From Patiria miniata (Eukaryota; Echinodermata; Asteroidea; Valvatida; Asterinidae), in the NCBI RefSeq assembly GCF_015706575.1, contig NW_024037065.1, forward strand, positions 5,828,001 to 5,892,000: a DNA stretch of 64,000 bases. Reading direction: 5' to 3'. Of the stretch, positions 41,707 through 54,023 are shown piece by piece. A model generated the notes under the pieces. The model searched no databases, was not told the origin of the DNA, and was given only the letters and a program-made list of their open reading frames with translations. Position 1 is the stretch's first letter; each line of letters opens with the position of its first letter. The translations under genes were made by a program, and so were the position numbers.

Positions 41707-42590
41707 TATACATTTATAATTATTACCCATCAACGTGTGTCGTGCGAGAGTCTGATATGGAGGTCTGTTTATGACGTCAGAACTATACAACTACGGACTT
41801 GATTGACCCTAAGGACTCACGACTTCCGGATCCCTTTTTTCTAACGCTCTTTGAACCTCAGGTTCAGTCTGCTACCTCGGGTGATTTTTATTCTTTATCT
41901 CCTTGCGAGCGAATACAACTACCGTTGTCCCTGTTCTTTACCTCTCTGTAAGGGAGTAAATAACCTTAACCCTAACCCTTACGGTAACCGTAACGGTAAC
42001 CCTCACCCTAACCCTAACCCTTAACCCTAACGGTAACCCTAATGCTAACCGTAACGGTAACTGTAACCTGAGCGTAGAAACCGTACCCCTAAACGCTTTA
42101 ACTGTTGATGCCCTTAGCGTAGAATTTACCTTCTTACAAGCCAATTCAATTAACCCTAGCAGCTGAAATCTTTGAAGCTGTATTCGAAATCCCAACGCGC
42201 TGTGTTATTGCTGCGCGTTGGTTTCGTCACTCAATGGGTTTTTGTACTCAATAATGGTTTTCGGTGTACGGCCTGTAAGGCCTATGAATGTTTGAACGAC
42301 GCGCAACGCGCTTTTTATTCTATCTGTGTATTAATCGCGTCGGATGGTCGACTCGACCCCTATTAGAACGTGTAGTTTAAAGTGTACGGCATGTAATGCC
42401 TAGGAATACAACTCGTGACCATTTTTTTTTAGCGTACGGCCTGTAAGGCCTATAAATACAACCTATAAATAGAATGGACCAACGCACCCTGTTATCGAAG
42501 CGCGTTGGACCAACGTGAAAACTTCGCAAATATCGGCGCGTTGCGCGTTGGTTTTGTATAGCGGAGTATTCAAATGCATGTGTTTGTACT
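41707..42590 (+). mobile_element. Array unit F, left-end fragment
   Basis: Starts with a diverged left inverted repeat, has a short TTAGGG-like block (41958-42068) and hairpin modules (42265-42277, 42388-42400, 42433-42447). It stops at about 42590, where an inverted 47-bp array begins. It lacks R and S. Confidence 0.75.
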
Positions 42591-42592
42591 CT

Positions 42593-42788
42593 AAAATCCT
42601 AATATAACTAACAACAACCTACCATACATACAGGCCCTAAAATCCTAATATAACTAACAACAACCTACCATACATACAGGCCCTAAAATCCTAATATAAC
42701 TAACAACAACCTACCATACATACAGGCCCTAAAATCCTAATATACAAAAACAACAACCTACCATACATACAGACCCTAAAATCCTACA
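42593..42788 (-). repeat. 47-bp tandem repeat, inverted copy
   Basis: About four units in the opposite orientation (CAACAACCTACCATACATAC on the plus strand). They mark the switch from plus- to minus-oriented units. Confidence 0.9.
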
Positions 42789-42809
42789 TACCCTACGAAA
42801 TACCGGGAG

Positions 42810-44935
42810 TATACATTTATAATTATTACCCATCAACGTGTCTCGTGCAACGCAATAGGGATTGCACAGACACACGTTGAGGCACCAGACTAAATTCCAA
42901 ATTTTCATACATACCTTACAGACAATAGACTGAAAAAATAATAGAGTACAATTGTTCATTCATAGGGCTTACAGCCCGTACACTATAAATCTGAGTGAAG
43001 AAACCAACGTGATCATAAAAGCACACAAAGCTATACTCCGCTATGAGACACCAACGCGCTCGATTAGCGTACAAAATGTATACTCCGCTATGACAAAAAA
43101 CCGACGCGCAACGCGGCCGAAATGCCTGAACTAATCGCGTTGGAAACGCCCACAAAAAGTTGTAAAAAGGGGAGGCACCTAAACCAACAACCTTACCAAA
43201 TCTCAGGTTGGTGCCCTAGTAAAATCAGGTTTGTCGACTTCCGGATCCCTTTAAAAAAGAACTTTAAACCTCAGGTTCCGTCTGGTACGTCAGGTTGAGT
43301 AATCCCTCAGGTTGAGTAATCACTCAGCTTCTCACACCCGCCCCAGATTATCCAGGATAGTCGTCCTTCCTCGTGCTATCATGGCCTTGCAGGCCGTTAC
43401 TCCAAAAAACCAAAAATCCAAGAATTCTCCGCCAAGCCGCTCAAGTACGCCAATACAAGACGTACACTAAAAAACTAAATCCTACGGCACAGGCAGTAAA
43501 ACAAGGCTCAGTTCTCACCGGCACACCACCCATAAGGCAGCGACCAATGAACCACATCACAGCCAGTTTTTAATCAACTTGAAAAGGCCGTACAGGCCGT
43601 AGTTGTATTGACTCGTAAGGAGGAAAAGAAGACACACAGGCTAATCGTAAAAAATCACCCAAAACATTAGAGTTCAATTGTTCATTCATAGGGCTTACAG
43701 CCCGTACACTATAAATCTGAATGAAAAAAACCCACGCAGGAGCACCAACGTGGCGACGTGCTCAAACTGATGTCTGAACTAATGACTGCGACGCAGACGA
43801 ACCACTGCGTTGGTCCATTCAATTTAGAGCATGTATTTATTGGCCTTACAGGCCGTACAGGTTACTTGTATTGGCTCGAAAGAAGGTAGTTTCATTGGTA
43901 CGCCTGTTGCACAGGCTAAGCTAATTCACAATACTGAGAAAAGACTTAGCTTTAGCAAATCTAGCCCGCCAACTGGAGGCAAAATACATCTTTTTCACAC
44001 GAGCTTTAACCTCCGGCGTCTCATTGACGAACACAGACATCATACAGTCATTCGACGAATTCGGAGTCCACTTCTTCATCAATGCCAGTAAGAACTCAAG
44101 ATCTTCCTCCACGTCCGCAGGACGCGTTTCCACCGTATCGTTCTTCAAGACGTCTTCCTCTACATCCACGTACAGCCGCCCATTCTTCACAACAGGAACA
44201 ATCTTAGGGAACTTAGGCCTCGGTTTCTTGGTAGAAGCTCCGGGTGGTTGTTCACCGATACCCATCTGGCTAACCGTTAAAGCCACAGGACGCGTCTCCA
44301 CCGTAGTTGTACTGGCCCCCTTACAGGGAGGTAAAGAGTCGTCCTCTTCATCCACATACGCATACTTCTTCCTGTAAAACTCAGACGTCTTCTTCCTCTT
44401 CATCCACGCAGCCGAACCCCGAAAGGCTGTAGAGGCCTTGACTCTCTTACACATCGCCCTTCTTCGTCCAAACAACCTCATCTCCGTCCATCGCCGGAGG
44501 AGTTGTATTGGCTCCCTTACAGGGAGGTAAAGAATTAAAATCCTCCACCGTAGAAGCTCCCTTACAGGGAGGCAGTATCATTGGTACGCCTGTTGCACAG
44601 GCTAAGTCCTCCACGACGTCTTCGGCGGAAGAACCGGCAGTATTCATACGCCAGGGGCTGTCGATACCATCCAGATTATCAGTCGGGACACTCCTCCGGT
44701 CCTCGCAACACGGAGACCCAGTAACCGATCCATCAATGACCGGCTCATCTATTTCAATAGACCTTACAGGTAGAGAGACATCGGTACGGGACATGGTTGT
44801 ATTCAGAGGCATTACATGCCGTACACGTTAAACAACAAAGATGTTTGCGGAACAAGAACCGAACACAGAATGAATCAGACCACGCTCAGATTCACCTGAT
44901 ATACACACCCGACACACAACCCTACCCTAAATACG
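42810..44935 (-). mobile_element. Array unit C (minus, only the S half)
   Basis: Right-end inverted repeat 42810-42850, shortened terminal hairpin 42834-42879, conserved block 43164-43443 and S copy C. Homology to unit D ends at about 44926, just upstream of the S promoter, where unit E begins. R is missing. Confidence 0.75.
43921..44794 (-). pseudogene. Array gene S, copy C (frameshifted)
   Basis: Reads MSRTDVSLPVRSIEIDEPV from 44794 on the minus strand and closely follows copy B, with the same hairpin peptides (LACATGVPMILPPCKGAST, DFNSLPPCKGANTT, SLPPCKGASTT). One extra base near 44455, compared with the matching place in copy D (ACACATCGCCC here, ACACTCGCCC there), shifts the frame after TKKG. 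The C-terminal half continues to FLSIVN at 43921 in the new frame. Confidence 0.7.
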
Positions 44936-47900
44936 TATACATTTATAATTATTACCCATCAACGTGTCTCGTGCAAGAGTCTGATATGAAGGTCTGTTTA
45001 TGACGTCACCAGTGTACAAGTACGGACTTGATTGACCCTAAGGACTCACGACTTCCGGATCCCTTTTTTCTAACACTCTTTGAACCCCAGGTTCTGTCTG
45101 GTACGTCAGGTGATTTTAATTCTTTACCAGCTTACGAGCCAAAAGAACTACGGTTGATCGTTCCCGGAACTCTGACTGGTATTCCTTACTTTTACCGTAA
45201 CCCTAACCCTAAACCTAACCCTAACCCTAATCCTACCTCTATCCGTGATCTTAGGTGTAACCCCTAACCTTGTTCCTCACGTTAACCGTAACCCTAACCG
45301 TAACTCAAAACCCTAACCCTAATGCTAACCCTAACCCTAATCCTAACCCTATCCGTGATCTTAAGTGTAACCCCTAACCTTGTTCCTAACGTTAACCGTA
45401 ACCCTAACCCTAACTCGAAACTGTAACCCTAATGCTATTCCTAACCCTAACCCTAACCCTAACCGTTACCCTAACCGTTACCTTAACCTTAACCCTGAAC
45501 CGTAACCCTAACGGTAACCCTAGAAGCCCTTATCCTAGATGCTGTATTGGTAATCGCAACGCTCTGTGTTATTGTTGCGCGTTGGTCTATTATTTTTTTG
45601 TCGAACACCGCCGACGCGCTTTTTATTTTTATCTTTGTATTAACCGCGTTGGTTTGCCGACTCGACCCCTATTAGAACGTGTAGTTTAGAGTGTACGGCA
45701 TGTAATGCCTATGAATACAACTCGTGACCAAATGTTACTATAAATAGAATGGACCAACGCACCCTGTTATTGAAGTGCGTTGGCCCAACGCGATTAGTTC
45801 GCAAATATCAGCGCGTTGCGCGTTGGTGTCTTCACTCAATGTTTTTTTGTACTCTTTAACATTTTTTCCTTTTTTTTTGTGTACGGCGTATATGGGCTAA
45901 GAAATATTTTTTTTTTTTTTCACCGTATCACGCCCAATTTTTTTTTTAATAGGCGCGTTGGTTGGCCAACTCATCCCCCATTGACTTGTGTGTGTTTTTA
46001 TTTTTAGCATATAATGCTAACAAAATTTAAAAAAAATTGAAAAACAAAATGGCCGCTAGTTTTTCGATTTTTCTAGAATGTTTTTCCCACCTTTTTTTGA
46101 ATTTTTTTAAAATGATTTTGGCGTCATTTTTTTGTTATTTTTTTTAAATTATTTTCCTGCTTTTTTCAGATTACTTCAGTTGAGGGCGCTCTATTCTTTT
46201 CCTACTTTAATTTTAAAACTTAGTCTGTGCTACTTGCGTACCAATGCAACTAATGGCCTGTAAGGCGTGGAAACGTCCGTTTGAATCTTCGTTGAGAAAA
46301 TGTACAATCAAGAAGTTCGTAACTATCAAACATGTTGAACCTGGTGCTGATATTCCTCTATTTACGATTTTGAGCAAAGTGAAGGAGGGACTGGATGCCT
46401 GGCAGTACGAAGTGTATGTGCACGAGGGCAACGGCGGTGTTGCTTGTACGGTTCGCGGTTTACATGTTCATCTCGTCGTGGTAGCGTCGTTGGGGTGTCG
46501 TACCCGTTGGGATCATGCTCCGCGAATCCGTAAATTATGCAAGAGTATCGGGTTGGCGTGTTGTCGGATGCGAGCTTTTAACATACCTCCTTGGAAAGAG
46601 GACGGTTTCAAGAATCCTCCGGGTTGTCTCATCTGCCTCGCGAGGACTCCGAGGTTGATTCCATCTTTCGGCCGGATCCAGTTCCGGGTAAGTTGCCGTT
46701 TTTGTTTATCTCCTTGCGAGCGAATATAAGTTTTAATTCTTTACCTCCCTGTAAGGTCTATGAAAAAAAATATGGTGGTAGAATGTAAATCTGTTAATCT
46801 AATGGGCCAACGCACCCTGTTTTTGGAGCGCGGTGGGTCTCTGTCTTATTTTGGTCGCGAGTTTTTTGTACATGTTTGAATGGGGACCGAGTTGACCAAA
46901 CAACGTGATTACTTCGGGCATTTCGGCCGCGTTGCGCGTTGGTCTCCCATAGCGGAGTATTCATTTTGTATGGTTTTGAGCGCGTGGGTTTCTTTACTCA
47001 GATTTATAGTGTATGGGCTGTAAGCCCTATGCATGAACAATTGTACTCTAACGTTTTTATCGTTTTTTCAGGTATTTCTGATGAGTCTTCCCTTGTGGCT
47101 GCTGGTTCTCGTGCCGATGAAGTACCAACATGCTCCGATGTTGCAGAGCCGATTTTCGTACCGACAATTCCGTCGTCCGCATCGCCTGTCGTACCGGAGG
47201 CCGTGGCGGTCGTGCCGCTACCGGACTTAGCCTGTGCAACAGGCCTACCAATGAAACTACCTCCCTGTAAAGGAGCCAATACAACTTCGGCTTCACCGGA
47301 AACCAGCCCTGCGTTTCTGTAAGGGCGTACTTGAGCGGCTTGGCGGAGAATTCTTGGATTTTTGGTTTTTTGGAGTAACGGCCTGCAAGGCCATGATAGC
47401 ACGAGGAAGGACGACTATCCTGGGTAATCTGGGGCGGGTGTGAGAAGCTGAGTGATTACTCAACCTAAGGGATTACTCAACCTGACGTACCAGACGGAAC
47501 CTGAGGTTTAAAGTTCTTTTTTAAAGGGATCCGGAAGTCGACAAACCTGATTTTACTAGGGCACCAACCTGAGATTTGGTAAGGTTGTTGGTTTAGATGC
47601 CTCCCCTTTTTACAACTTTTTGTGGGCGTTTCCAACGCGATTAGTTCAGGCATTTCGGCCGCGCTGCGCGTCGGTTTTTTGTCATAGCGGAGTATACATT
47701 TTGTACGCTAATAGAGCGCGTTGGTGTCTCATAGCGGAGTATAGCTTTGTGTGCTTTTATGATCACGTTGGTTTCTTCACTCAGATTTATAGTGTACGGT
47801 CTGTAAGCCCTATGAATGAACAATTGTACTCTATTATTTTTTCAGTCTATTGTCTGTAAGGTATGTATGAAAATTTGGAATTTAGTCTGGTGCCTCAACG

Positions 47901-48026
47901 TGTGTCTGTGCAATCCCTATAGGGTTGCTTTTGTGGGAGGGTCCTCTTTAGGCACGTTGCGCGTCGGCGCGTGGTACCCCTAGCGTTGCACGAGACACGT
48001 TGATGGGTAATAATTATAAATGTATA
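44936..48026 (+). mobile_element. Array unit E (internally deleted)
   Basis: Both inverted repeats are present (44936-44976, 47986-48026), with a TTAGGG-like block at 45190-45523, a truncated R, the conserved block (47332-47611) and the terminal hairpin (47896-48002). Most of R exon 2, all of S and the R promoter are gone. One deletion joins R exon 2 to the CTGTAAGGGCG module near 47313-47325. It is a deletion derivative with intact ends. Confidence 0.85.
46264..47316 (+). pseudogene. Array gene R, copy E (truncated at both ends)
   Basis: Homology to R starts inside exon 1 at AAGGCGTGGAAACG, fused to the CCTGTAAG of a hairpin module (46253-46265); the promoter and first ~75 residues are lost. 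Exon 1 continues to the donor at 46687/46688 with H-x-H (GLHVHLVVVAS) and the 10-nt deletion. The intron runs 46688-47071. Exon 2 (47072 on) ends at about 47313 soon after the hairpin peptide. Confidence 0.75.
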
Positions 48027-48051
48027 CTCCCGGTATTTCGTAGGGTATGTA

Positions 48052-48235
48052 GGATTTAGGGTCTGTATGTATGGTAGGTTGTTGTTTTTGTATATTAGGA
48101 TTTTAGGGCCTGTATGTATGGTAGGTTGTTGTTAGTTATATTAGGATTTGAGGGCCTGTATGTATGGTAGGTGGTTGTTAGTTATATTAGGATTTTAGGG
48201 CTTGTATGTATGGTAGGTTGTTGTTTCGTAGGGTT
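48052..48235 (+). repeat. 47-bp tandem repeat, spacer E-D
   Basis: About four units of the 47-bp repeat followed by the TTTGCACGTTTTACGTGC-type palindromes. Unit D then begins in opposite orientation at about 48366. Confidence 0.88.
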
Positions 48236-49566
48236 TGTATATTAGGATTTGCACGTTTAACGTGCTAGTGTAGGGTTTGTATAATAGGATTTGCACGTTT
48301 TACGTGCTAGTGTAGGATTTTAGGGTGTGTAATGTATGGTTGGATTTGGAGGTTAGACCTGCTAGTGTAGCCTACGAAATACGAAATACCGGGAGTATAC
48401 ATTTATAATTATTACCCATCAACGTGTCTCGTGCAACGCTAGGGGTACCACGCGCCGACGCGCAACGTGCCTAAAGAGGACCCTCCCACAAAAGCAACCC
48501 TATAGGGATTGCACAGACACACGTTGAGGCACCAGACCAAATTCCAAATTTTCATACATACCTTACAGACAATAGACTGAAAAAATAATAGAGTACAATT
48601 GTTCATTCATAGGGCTAACAGCCCGTACACTATAAATCTGAGTGAAGAAACCAACGTGATCATAAAAGCACACAAAGCTATACTCCGCTATGAGACACCA
48701 ACGCGCTCGATTAGCGTACAAAATGTATACTCCGCTATGACAAAAAACCGACGCGCAACGCGGCCGAAATGCCTGAACTAATCGCGTTGGAAACGCCCAC
48801 AAAAAGTTGTAAAAAGGGGAGGCATCTAAACCAACAACCTTACCAAATCTCAGGTTGGTGCCCTAGTAAAATCAGGTTTGTCGACTTCCGGATCCCTTTA
48901 AAAAAGAACTTTAAACCTCAGGTTCCGTCTGGTACGTCAGGTTGAGTAATCCCTCAGGTTGAGTAATCACTCAGCTTCTCACACCCGCCCCAGATTACCC
49001 AGGATAGTCGTCCTTCCTCGTGCTATCATGGCCTTGCAGGCCGTTACTCCAAAAAACCAAAAATCCAAGAATTCTCCGCCAAGCCGCTCAAGTACGCCCT
49101 TACAGGACGTACACTAAAATACTAAATCCTACGCCACAGGCAGTAAAACAAGGCTCAGTTCTCACCGGCACACCACCCATAAGGCAGCGACCAATGAACC
49201 ACATCACAGCCAGTTTTTAATCAACTTGAAAAGGCCGTACAGGCCGTAGTTGTATTGACTCGTAAGGAGGAAAAGAAGACACACAGGCTAATCGTTAAAA
49301 ATCACCCAAAACATTAGAGTTCAATTGTTCATTCATAGGGCTTACAGCCCGTACACTATAAATCTGAATGAAAAAACCCACGCAGGAGCACCAACGTGGC
49401 GACGTGCTCAAACTGATGTCTGAACTAATGACTGCGACGCAGACGAACCACTGCGTTGGTCCATTCAATTTACAGCATGTATTTATTGGCCTTACAGGCC
49501 GTACAGGTTACTTGTATTGGCTCGTAAGAAGGTAGTTTCATTGGTACGCCTGTTGCACAGGCTAAG

Positions 49567-50440
49567 CTAATTCACAATACTGAGAAAAGATTTAGCTTTA
49601 GCAAATCTAGCCCGCCAACTGGAGGCAAAATACATCTTTTTCACACGAGCTTTAACCTCCGGCGTCTCATTGACGAACACAGACATCATAAAGTCATTCG
49701 ACGAATTCGGAGTCCACTTCTTTATCAATGCCAGTAAGAACTCAAGATCTTCCTCCACGTCCGCAGGACGCGTTTCCACCGTATCGTTCTTCAAGACGTC
49801 TTCCTCTACATCCACGTACAGCCGCCCATTCTTAACAACAGGAACAATCTAAGGGAACTTAGGCCTCGGTTTCTTGGTAGAAGCTCCGGGTGGTTGTTCA
49901 CCGATACCCATCTGGCTAACCGTTAAAGCCACAGGACGCGTCTCCACCGTAGTTGTACTGGCCCCCTTACAGGGAGGTAAAGAGTCGTCCTCTTCATCCA
50001 CATACGCATACTTCTTCCTGTAAAACTCAGACGTCTTCTTCCTCTTCATCCACGCAGCCGAACCCCGAAAGGCTGTAGAGGCCTTGACTCTCTTACACTC
50101 GCCCTTCTTCGTCCAAACAACCTCATCTCCGTCCATCGCCGGAGGAGTTGTATTGGCTCCCTTACAGGGAGGTAAAGAATTAAAATCCTCCACCGTAGAA
50201 GCTCCCTTACAGGGAGGCAGTATCATTGGTACGCCTGTTGCACAGGCTAAGTCCTCCACGACGTCTTCGGCGGAAGAACCGGCAGTATTCATACGTCAGG
50301 GGCTGTCGATACCATCCAGATTATCAGTCGGGACACTCCTCCGGTCCTCGCAACACGGAGACCCAGTAACCGATCCATCAATGACCGGCTCATCTATTTC
50401 AATAGACCTTACAGGTAGAGAGACATCGGTACGGGACATG
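49567..50440 (-). pseudogene. Array gene S, copy D (two nonsense changes)
   Basis: Matches copies B and C almost throughout, with promoter TATATAAG (50548-50541) and initiator at 50519-50512. A TGG-to-TGA change before RMNTAGSS (near 50294) and a TAG at about 49851 (after PRPKFP) truncate it. The hairpin peptides are the same as in copies B and C. The C-terminal LSIVN end is at 49567. Confidence 0.75.
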
Positions 50441-51087
50441 GTTGTAGTCAGAGGCATTACATGCCGTACACGTTAAACAACAAAGATGTTCGCGGAACAA
50501 GAACCGAACACAGAATGAATCAGACCACGCTCAGATTCACCTTATATACACACCCGACACACAACCCCACCCTCCATACGGCAGGTTTACACTATATGGC
50601 CTAGTATTCTTTCATTGACCTTGCAGGTCGTACCCTTCAAATGTTCGACAAAACTTCCAGAACTTTCGAGGTATTCACCGGTACGCCTGTTAGGCGAGGG
50701 AACGGCTCAGTTCAACCGACACACAACCCATAAGGCGGTGGCCAATATAACACATCACAGCCGCATGTCACAAACCCACCGTAGAAGCTCCCTTACAGGG
50801 ACGAAAAGAATTAAAAGTTGTTACAGGCCTAAGAGGCCGAACACTAGAAAAACTTGGCAGTTGTATCGATATTTTTGTTGGTCGTTGTATTGGCCCCCTT
50901 ACAGGGGGACGGAGATCCGACAACAGACCGAAGTTTCATTGGTAAACAATTATACAGGCGTAAGAATACATTTTTATTCAAATAACAATTACAAACAACA
51001 ATTAACATATTTACAATTTGACAAGAACGATACAGACCGTAATTTCATTAGTAGCCTCTTACACAGGCGTACAAACACAAACTAGAG

Positions 51088-52672
51088 TTAAGATAACGGA
51101 CACGGAAGAACAGCAGGCCCAATGTCAAGATCGTAGTTGGTGATCAGCCCGATCTCCATCGCTTCCTTCAACAGAGCATTATATCGATGGCAAGAATACA
51201 ACACCCTAGCAGAGAAGATATCAGCATCCCTCGGAGTAACGGCGATCGAACGGGAACACTCTTCTTCTTGGATCGAAGACGTGGTAGAAAAGTCTGATAC
51301 GGTAGAGGACGACAGACCGTCTTCCTTTGCCTCGTTGTACGAATTGCTGTACTCCGCCCCACGACCGCGGAAGAAACGAGACAGATCAGCGGCTTCACTG
51401 GGTGTGGGAGAATCACCAGACGGGATAGAAGAAGCGGTAGAAAAAACAGGCAGGGTTTCAGGAAACGGCTGACCGCATTCGAAATCATCCGAGTCGTCCG
51501 ATGAAGCATCGACGACCGAAACTGACTTCTCACACCGTACGGACGAACCGGCCGTAGAATCGCTATCGCTCGACCACTCTTGCTTCACGAGATCGAAAGT
51601 CGCCGACGGAAGTCCCAGGGGAAGATCCTCGACCGATTCCTCGATCGCAGGGCTGGTTTCCGGTGAAGCCGAAGTTGTATTGGCTCCTTTACAGGGAGGT
51701 AGTTTCATTGGTACGCCTGTTGCACAGGCTAAGTCCGGTAGCGGCACGACCGCCACGGCCTCCGGTACGACAGGCGATGCGGACGACGGAATTGTCGGTA
51801 CGGAAATCGGCTCTGCAACATCGGAGCATGTTGGTACTTCATCGGCACGAGAACCAGCAGCCACAAGGGAAGACTCATCAGAAATACCTGAAAAAAACGA
51901 TAAAAACGTTAGAGTACAATTGTTCATTCATAGGGCTTACAGCCCATACACTATAAATCTGAGTGAAGAAACCCACGCGCTCAAAACCATACAAAATTAA
52001 TACTCCGCTATGGGAGACCAACGCGCAACGCGGCCGAAATGCCCGAAGTAATCACGTTGTTTGGTCAACTCGGTCCCCATTCAAACATGTACAAAAAACT
52101 CGCGACCAAAATAAGACAGAGACCCACCGCGCTCCAAAAACAGGGTGCGTTGGCCCATTAGATTAACAGATTTACATTCTACCACCATATTTTTTTTCAT
52201 AGACCTTACAGGGAGGTAAAGAATTAAAACTTATATTGGCTTGCAAGGAGATAAACAAAAACAGCAACTTACCCGGAACTGGATCCGGCCGAAAGATGGA
52301 ATCAGCCTCGGAGTCCTCGCGAGGCAGATGAGACAACCCGGAGGATTCTTGAAACCGTCCTCTTTCCAAGGAGGTATGTTAAAAGCTCGCATCCGACAAC
52401 ACGCCAACCCGATACTCTTGCATAATTCACGGATTCGCGGAGCATGATCCCAACGGGTACGACACCCCAGCGACGCTACCACGACGAGATGAACATGTAA
52501 ACCGCGAACCGTACAAGCAACACCGCCGTTGCCCTCGTGCACATACACTTCGTACTGCCAGGCATCCAGTCCCTCCTTCACTTTGCTCAAAATCGTAAAT
52601 AGAGGAATATCAGCACCAGGTTCAACATGTTTGATAGTTACGAACTTCTTGATTGTACATTTTCTCAACGAA
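51088..52672 (-). pseudogene. Array gene R, copy D (N-terminus and promoter lost)
   Basis: Exon 1 remnant 52672-52273 (from about LRKCTIKKFVTIKHVEP), intron 52272-51888 (GTAAGT...TTTTTTTCAG), exon 2 51887-51088. Exon 2 is full length and close to copy B, ending PAVLPCPLS, with hairpin peptide LACATGVPMKLPPCKGA. The 5' break joins R to AAACTTAG, the first bases of a hairpin module; the break point differs from that of copy E. The 10-nt deletion of exon 1 is present. Confidence 0.75.
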
Positions 52673-53375
52673 GATTCAACTAAGTTTTAAAATTAAAGTA
52701 GGAAAAGAATAGAGCGCCCTCAATTGAAGTCATCTGAAAAAAGCGGGAAAATAATTTAAAAAAAATAACAAAAAAATGACGCCAAAATCATCCTAAAAAA
52801 AAATTAAAAAGGGGGGAAAAACATTCTAGAAAAATCGAAAAACTAGCGGCAATTTTGTTTTTCAAATATTTTTAATTTTGTTAGCATTATATGCGTAAAA
52901 ATAAAAACACAAACAAGTCAATGGGGGATGAGTTGGCCAACCAACGCGCCTATTAAAAAAAAAATTGGGCGTGATACGGTGAAAAAAAAAAAAAAAATTC
53001 TTAGCCCATATACGCCGTACAAAAAAAAAAGGAAAACATGTTAGAGTACAAAAAAACAGTGAGTGAAGACACCAACGCGCAACGCGCTGATATTTGCGAA
53101 CTAATCGCGTTGGGCCAACGCACTTCAATAACAGGGTGCGTTGGTCCATTCTATTTATAGTAACATTTGGTCACGAGTTGTATTCATAGGCATTGCATGC
53201 CGTACACTCTAAACTACACGTTCTAATAGGGGTCGAGTCGGCAAACCAACGCGGTTAATACAAAGATAAAATAAAAAGCGCGTCGGCGGTGCTGTTCGAC
53301 AAAAAAATAATAGACCAACGCGCAACAATAACACAGAGCGTTGCGATTACCAATACAGCATCTAGGATAAGGGCT

Positions 53376-53712
53376 TCTAGGGTTACCGTTAGGGTTACGG
53401 TTCAGGGTTAAGGTTAAGGTAACGGTTAGGGTTAGGGTTAGGGTTAGGGTTAGGGTTAGGAATAGCATTAGGGTTACAGTTTCGAGTTAGGGTTAGGGTT
53501 ACGGTTAACGTTAGGAACAAGGTTAGGGGTTACACTTAAGATCACGGATAGGGTTAGGATTAGGGTTAGGGACAGCATTAGGGTTAGGGTTTTGAGTTAC
53601 GGTTAGGGTTACGGTTAACGTTAGGAACAAGGTTAGGGGTTACACTTAAGATCACGGATAGAGGTAGGATTAGGGTTAGGGTTAGGTTTAGGGTTAGGGT
53701 TACGGTAAAAGT
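53376..53712 (+). repeat. Degenerate telomere-like block, unit D
   Basis: GGGTTA runs with GGTTACGG and GAGTTAGGG variants, the same block as at 27250-27615 in inverted orientation. Confidence 0.85.
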
Positions 53713-54023
53713 AAGGAATACCAGTAAGAGTTCCGGGAACGATCAACCGTAGTTCTTTTGGCTCGTAAGCTGGTAAAGAATTAAAATCACCTGACGTACC
53801 AGACAGAACCTGGGGTTCAAAGAGTGTTAGAAAAAAGGGATCCGGAAGTCGTGAGTCCTTAGGGTCAATCAAGTCCGTACTTGTACACTTGTGACGTCAT
53901 AAACAGACCTTCATATCAGACTCTTGCACGAGACACGTTGATGGGTAATAATTATAAATGTATACGTCTTTAAGTTGGTACGCCTGTTAAACAGGCTAGT
54001 AGACAGTATATAATTTGAAATGA

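Larger units (their letters stand above)
48396..53964 (-). mobile_element. Array unit D (minus strand, both ends)
   Basis: Inverted repeats at 48396-48436 and 53924-53964, about 5.6 kb. Reading on the minus strand: TTAGGG-like block (53712-53376), truncated R (52672-51088), S (50440-49567), conserved block (49090-48811) and terminal hairpin (48526-48420). It gives the empty site for the MITE of unit B. A terminal segment with a GCCTGTTTAACAGGC module follows to about 54009. Confidence 0.85.
22043..54009. mobile_element. 32-kb array of unknown R/S repeat units
   Basis: Six full or partial units of one unrecognised element: A (to 26533, plus), B (26996-40910, plus, holding Gypsy-3), F (41707-42590, partial), C (42810-about 44935, minus, partial), E (44936-48026, plus, internally deleted) and D (48396-53964, minus). 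Units share 41-bp inverted ends, a TTAGGG-like block, genes R and S, a conserved non-coding block and a terminal hairpin. The outer right edge is at about 54009. There the terminal segment (ACTGTCTACTAGCCTG on the complementary strand), also seen at 26952, gives way to unrelated DNA. No enzyme of transposition is recognised in any unit. Confidence 0.85.

Noticed and set aside
44508..44831. Open frames antisense to S and R (for example MAPLQGGKELKSSTVE...)
   Set aside because: They are the complement of hairpin modules and conserved coding regions. The sense frames have the promoters and conserved termini.
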